DNA of 34,982 nt. Source: Cyclobacteriaceae bacterium. GTDB lineage: Bacteria > Bacteroidota > Bacteroidia > Cytophagales > Cyclobacteriaceae. Positions 32,461 through 34,982 of this stretch are shown here, piece after piece. The notes below the pieces were generated by a model. The model saw only the letters and a program-made list of their open reading frames with translations, had not been told where the DNA came from and searched no databases. The first letter of the stretch is position 1, and every line of letters starts with the position of its first letter. Location of the stretch: the NCBI GenBank assembly GCA_025350305.1, contig JANXYC010000137.1, positions 1 to 34,982 of the forward strand. Reading direction: 5' to 3'. The position numbers and the translations under genes were made by a program.

Positions 32461-33302
32461 TGAAAATTATTCGCTTCGGTCAACCTGGGCACGAACGGCC
32501 AGGTATTATATTGAATGAAAAAATCAATGACATCTCTTCGTTTTCGCAAAATATCGATGAGGCTTTTTTCGAATCAGGCGGAATTGAGCAGTTACGGATA
32601 TGGGTTGAGAAGAATAAAAATAATCTGCCAATAGTTACTGGTAATCAACGCTTGGGGGCCCCCTTCCAACGGCCTTCAAAAATAATCTGCATCGGTCTCA
32701 ACTATGCCGACCATGCACGTGAAGCAAACATGGAATTGCCAAAAGAGCCTGTTTTATTTTTCAAATCCACATCTGCATTGAGCGGCCCTAATGATCCGCT
32801 TATTATTCCAAGAAATAGTACAAAGACGGATTGGGAGGTCGAGTTGGGCGTGGTTATCGGTAAAAAATCATCCTACATCTCAGAACAGGAAGCCGCTGAC
32901 TCCATTGCAGGCTATTGCCTTCACAATGATTACAGTGAGCGTGAGTTTCAATTGGAGCGGAGCGGTCAATGGGTCAAAGGCAAAAGCTGTGACACCTTCG
33001 CTCCCATGGGGCCTTATCTGGTCACACCAGATGAAATCAGTGATGTGAATAACCTGAAGATGTGGCTAAAAGTGAACGGTAAAACGATGCAGAATAGCAA
33101 CACGTACAACCTTGTCTTTAAAATTCATTTTATTGTTAGCTATATCAGCCAGTTTATGACACTGCTGCCCGGCGATGTGATTTCAACCGGAACACCGGCA
33201 GGCGTAGGGATGGGAATGAAACCACCGGTATACTTGAAGAAGGGTGACATTATTGAATTGGGCATTGAAGGCCTGGGCCAACAACGACAAGTAGCCATCT
33301 GA
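32460..33302 (+). CDS. FAH-family hydrolase, probable 2,4-diketo-3-deoxy-L-fuconate hydrolase
   Basis: 280 residues: a short N-terminal domain (1-65) and an FAH catalytic domain. Visible features are CIGLNYADHAREAN (77-90), metal-binding DWEVELG (Glu126, Glu128), YCLHNDYSEREFQ, WVKGKSCDTFAPMGPY and VISTGTPAGVGMG. In the fucose pathway such an enzyme cleaves 2,4-diketo-3-deoxy-L-fuconate to pyruvate and lactate; ureidoglycolate lyase is a common alternative label for this subgroup. It is translationally coupled on both sides (TAATG at 32458 and TGATG at 33300). Confidence 0.85.
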   Translation: MKIIRFGQPGHERPGIILNEKINDISSFSQNIDEAFFESGGIEQLRIWVEKNKNNLPIVTGNQRLGAPFQRPSKIICIGLNYADHAREANMELPKEPVLFFKSTSALSGPNDPLIIPRNSTKTDWEVELGVVIGKKSSYISEQEAADSIAGYCLHNDYSEREFQLERSGQWVKGKSCDTFAPMGPYLVTPDEISDVNNLKMWLKVNGKTMQNSNTYNLVFKIHFIVSYISQFMTLLPGDVISTGTPAGVGMGMKPPVYLKKGDIIELGIEGLGQQRQVAI

Positions 33303-34126
33303 TGACAGTTGACTCGCATCAGCATTTCTGGAACTATCAACCTCAGCGTGACACTTGGATCACGGAGGAGATGAACGTGATTCGTAAAGATTTTCTTCCA
33401 GACCACCTTTCACTGCTTCTGAAAGAAAATAAAATTGAAGGGTGCATTGCTGTTCAAGCTGATCAATCAGAAAAGGAAACTGATTTTCTAATCAGATGTG
33501 CGCGCAATCATTCTTTTGTAAAAGGGATTGTGGGCTGGACAGACCTTCAGTCCCCCGGCGTGCAGGCAAGGCTGGAGTACTACTATCAATTTCACGAAGT
33601 AAAAGGATTCCGGCATGTCGTGCAGTCGGAACCAGATGATTTTCTTCTGAGAGAAAGTTTTTGTAAGGGCATTGCCCTTCTGGAACAGTATGCTTTCACG
33701 TACGATATTCTCGTGTACCCACACCAACTTCCGGTGGCATTAACATTCGTTAAAAAATTTCCAAATCAGTTTTTTGTAATTGACCATTTAGCGAAGCCTC
33801 CTGTAAGACAGCAGCAACTGAAGCCCTGGAAACAACAGTTACAGCAAATTGCCATGCATGAAAATGTGTTCTGTAAAATTTCCGGCCTGGTCACGGAGGC
33901 TGATTGGAAAACCTGGAAACCCACGAATTTCAAACCTTACCTTGATACTGCCTTGGAGGCGTTCGGCCCAAAGCGACTAATGTACGGTTCAGATTGGCCA
34001 GTTTGCCTGCTGGCCGCCAGTTACCAGGAGCAATTACAAAACATCCGGCAATTTATAGACCCCTTGTCTCCAGCTGAAAAGAAGGCGATTATGGGTGAAA
34101 ATGCGGTCAGATTTTATCACCTTTAA
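33302..34126 (+). CDS. Amidohydrolase-family protein, probable L-fuconolactonase
   Basis: 274 residues, COG3618-type TIM-barrel amidohydrolase (amidohydrolase_2). SHQHFWNY at the N-terminus supplies the His-x-His pair; VKGFRHVVQ, FFVIDHLAKPP and CKISGLVTE are typical conserved stretches; and MYGSDWPVC holds the catalytic Asp near the end. These lactonases open sugar lactones, including L-fucono-1,5-lactone. The ATG overlaps the FAH stop by one base. Substrate is inferred from cluster content; L-rhamnonolactone would be the close alternative. Confidence 0.85.
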   Translation: MTVDSHQHFWNYQPQRDTWITEEMNVIRKDFLPDHLSLLLKENKIEGCIAVQADQSEKETDFLIRCARNHSFVKGIVGWTDLQSPGVQARLEYYYQFHEVKGFRHVVQSEPDDFLLRESFCKGIALLEQYAFTYDILVYPHQLPVALTFVKKFPNQFFVIDHLAKPPVRQQQLKPWKQQLQQIAMHENVFCKISGLVTEADWKTWKPTNFKPYLDTALEAFGPKRLMYGSDWPVCLLAASYQEQLQNIRQFIDPLSPAEKKAIMGENAVRFYHL

Positions 34127-34145
34127 TCGGATCAATTATTAGCGA

Positions 34146-34913
34146 ATGGATCTGCATCTAAAGGATAAGGTGGTCATTGTTTCCGGTGGTGCCAATGGCA
34201 TAGGAAAAGCCATTAGCATACAACTTATTGAAGAGAAGGCAATTCCAATACTATTCGATAAAGACGAAGCGGCCGGCAAGCGCTTTGTAAAACAATTTCC
34301 ACGATCACATTTTATGGAGGTAGACCTGAACGATTCGTTTGCCTGCAGGAAGAGCGTTGAAAAAACCGAGAAAAAATTAGGGCGTATTGAAGGGCTAGTC
34401 AACAATGCAGGTTTTAATGACGCTATCGGTTTGGAAAAAGGAAGTCCGCAAAAATTCACGCAATCATTGAACAATAACACAGCGCATTATTATTCTCTTG
34501 CACACTATTGTCTGCCATTCCTCAAGCAATCGATGGGAAGCATCGTTAACATTGCTTCAAAGGTTGCGATCACGGGACAAGGAAACACGTCTGGTTATGC
34601 TGCAGCGAAAGGTGCTATCCTCAGTCTTACCCGGGAATGGGCGGTGGAACTCCTGCCTTCTTCTATCCGGGTCAACGCAGTGCTGCCGGCAGAAGTATGG
34701 ACACCGCTTTATGAATCCTGGCTTAAATCATTTCCAGATCCAAAAGAAAAAAAACGACAGATTGAAAGCAGGATACCGTTGGGGAACAGAATGACGACAG
34801 CCGAAGAAATCGCCAACATGGTAGTATTTCTGCTATCCGATCGCTGCAGTCATGTCACCGGCCAATGGATGAGCGTTGATGGTGGGTATGTTCACCTGGA
34901 CCGGGCCATTTAA
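34146..34913 (+). CDS. SDR oxidoreductase, probable L-fucose dehydrogenase
   Basis: 255 residues. NAD(P) motif SGGANGIG (13-20), NNAG (86-89), catalytic Ser138, Tyr151 and Lys155 (YAAAK), and the C-terminal DGGYVHLDRAI end common in L-fucose dehydrogenase annotations of this phylum. It would oxidise L-fucose to L-fuconolactone, the first step of the pathway completed by the three preceding genes. The spacing is 19 bases after the lactonase. The only enzyme of the pathway not seen is L-fuconate dehydratase, and no transporter is visible; both could be outside the window. Confidence 0.82.
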   Translation: MDLHLKDKVVIVSGGANGIGKAISIQLIEEKAIPILFDKDEAAGKRFVKQFPRSHFMEVDLNDSFACRKSVEKTEKKLGRIEGLVNNAGFNDAIGLEKGSPQKFTQSLNNNTAHYYSLAHYCLPFLKQSMGSIVNIASKVAITGQGNTSGYAAAKGAILSLTREWAVELLPSSIRVNAVLPAEVWTPLYESWLKSFPDPKEKKRQIESRIPLGNRMTTAEEIANMVVFLLSDRCSHVTGQWMSVDGGYVHLDRAI

Positions 34914-34982
34914 TTATCGCGAAATCATGCACATTGCACCCACGGAAACAACTACGCGCCCATCAGGATCAGCCGGTGAGTC
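34914..34982 (-). CDS. Possible 3' end of a convergent gene, cut by the window edge
   Basis: On the minus strand an open frame of 22 codons reads PDGRVVVSVGAMCMISR before TAA (34916-34914), directly abutting the SDR stop. The strand-like hydrophobic ending and stop-to-stop arrangement (as at 19391/19392) are suggestive only; 69 open bases are not significant on their own. Confidence 0.2.
   Translation of the reverse strand, partial: DSPADPDGRVVVSVGAMCMISR

Noticed and set aside
1-34982. CRISPR array, tRNA/rRNA genes, or a defence island
   Set aside because: No regular repeat-spacer pattern of 20-50 bases, no cloverleaf-like or rRNA sequence, and no nuclease/toxin cluster typical of defence systems was seen. 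The nuclease at 1203 and exonuclease at 9374 are single housekeeping-type genes.

Overview
The window looks like chromosomal DNA of a Bacteroidota bacterium, most likely order Cytophagales. The signs are a secreted protein ending in a type IX secretion (T9SS) type A sorting domain, Bacteroidota-type promoters (-7 TAnnTTTG), several 5'-UTR and intergenic repeats of a kind I associate with this phylum, many signal peptides ending in a Gln at the cleavage site, and an ECF-sigma module with beta-barrel and M1-peptidase genes. The order is an inference from gene content; no rRNA gene is present to prove it.

Layout. 1-1206: a complete IS630-family insertion sequence whose transposase is split by an A8 slippery run; it abuts the stop codon of a bifunctional nuclease gene. 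1203-3616 (minus): nuclease, then etfB-etfA electron transfer flavoprotein. 3722-5151: small TPR protein converging on a quinone-oxidoreductase-like gene, with the gap filled by a heptamer repeat array. 5273-8037 (minus): dnaB helicase translationally coupled to a histidine-kinase-like membrane protein whose phospho-acceptor His is Tyr. 8348-11541 (plus): a truncated, motif-eroded Mur ligase (Mpl) relative, a DnaQ/ExoX-type exonuclease, an SPFH lipoprotein and a broken small gene. 11509-13182 (minus): DUF2452 protein and M48 lipoprotein peptidase with a clear terminator. 13314-16974 (plus): FAH-family hydrolase, M23 peptidase, Bcp peroxiredoxin with a lysine-rich tail, VOC protein. 16979-17242: gene remnant.

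17499-19391: a SerB-SerA fusion (phosphoserine phosphatase plus phosphoglycerate dehydrogenase with ACT domain); serC lies at 23604, so all three serine-biosynthesis activities are within about 7 kb. Between them on the minus strand are a small outer-membrane-like protein and a 1084-residue T9SS cargo protein built of two homologous halves; both have the same hairpin-plus-T-run leader. 24736-29175 (plus): ECF sigma factor, probable anti-sigma/regulator, Spy-like protein, beta-barrel protein and M1 aminopeptidase in one run. 29190-30983 (minus): a large unrecognised secreted TPR protein. 31026-34913 (plus): TlpA-like thioredoxin, then a tightly packed four-gene set that fits the non-phosphorylating L-fucose pathway (two SDRs, FAH hydrolase, fuconolactonase-like amidohydrolase).

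Most of the window is ordinary core-genome material. The observations I rate highest are the eroded Mpl paralogue, the His-less kinase coupled to dnaB, the convergent heptamer array, the shared hairpin leader, and a palindromic repeat with a near-copy inside a coding region. I do not see a clear previously undescribed defence or mobile system. No tRNA, rRNA or CRISPR array was found.
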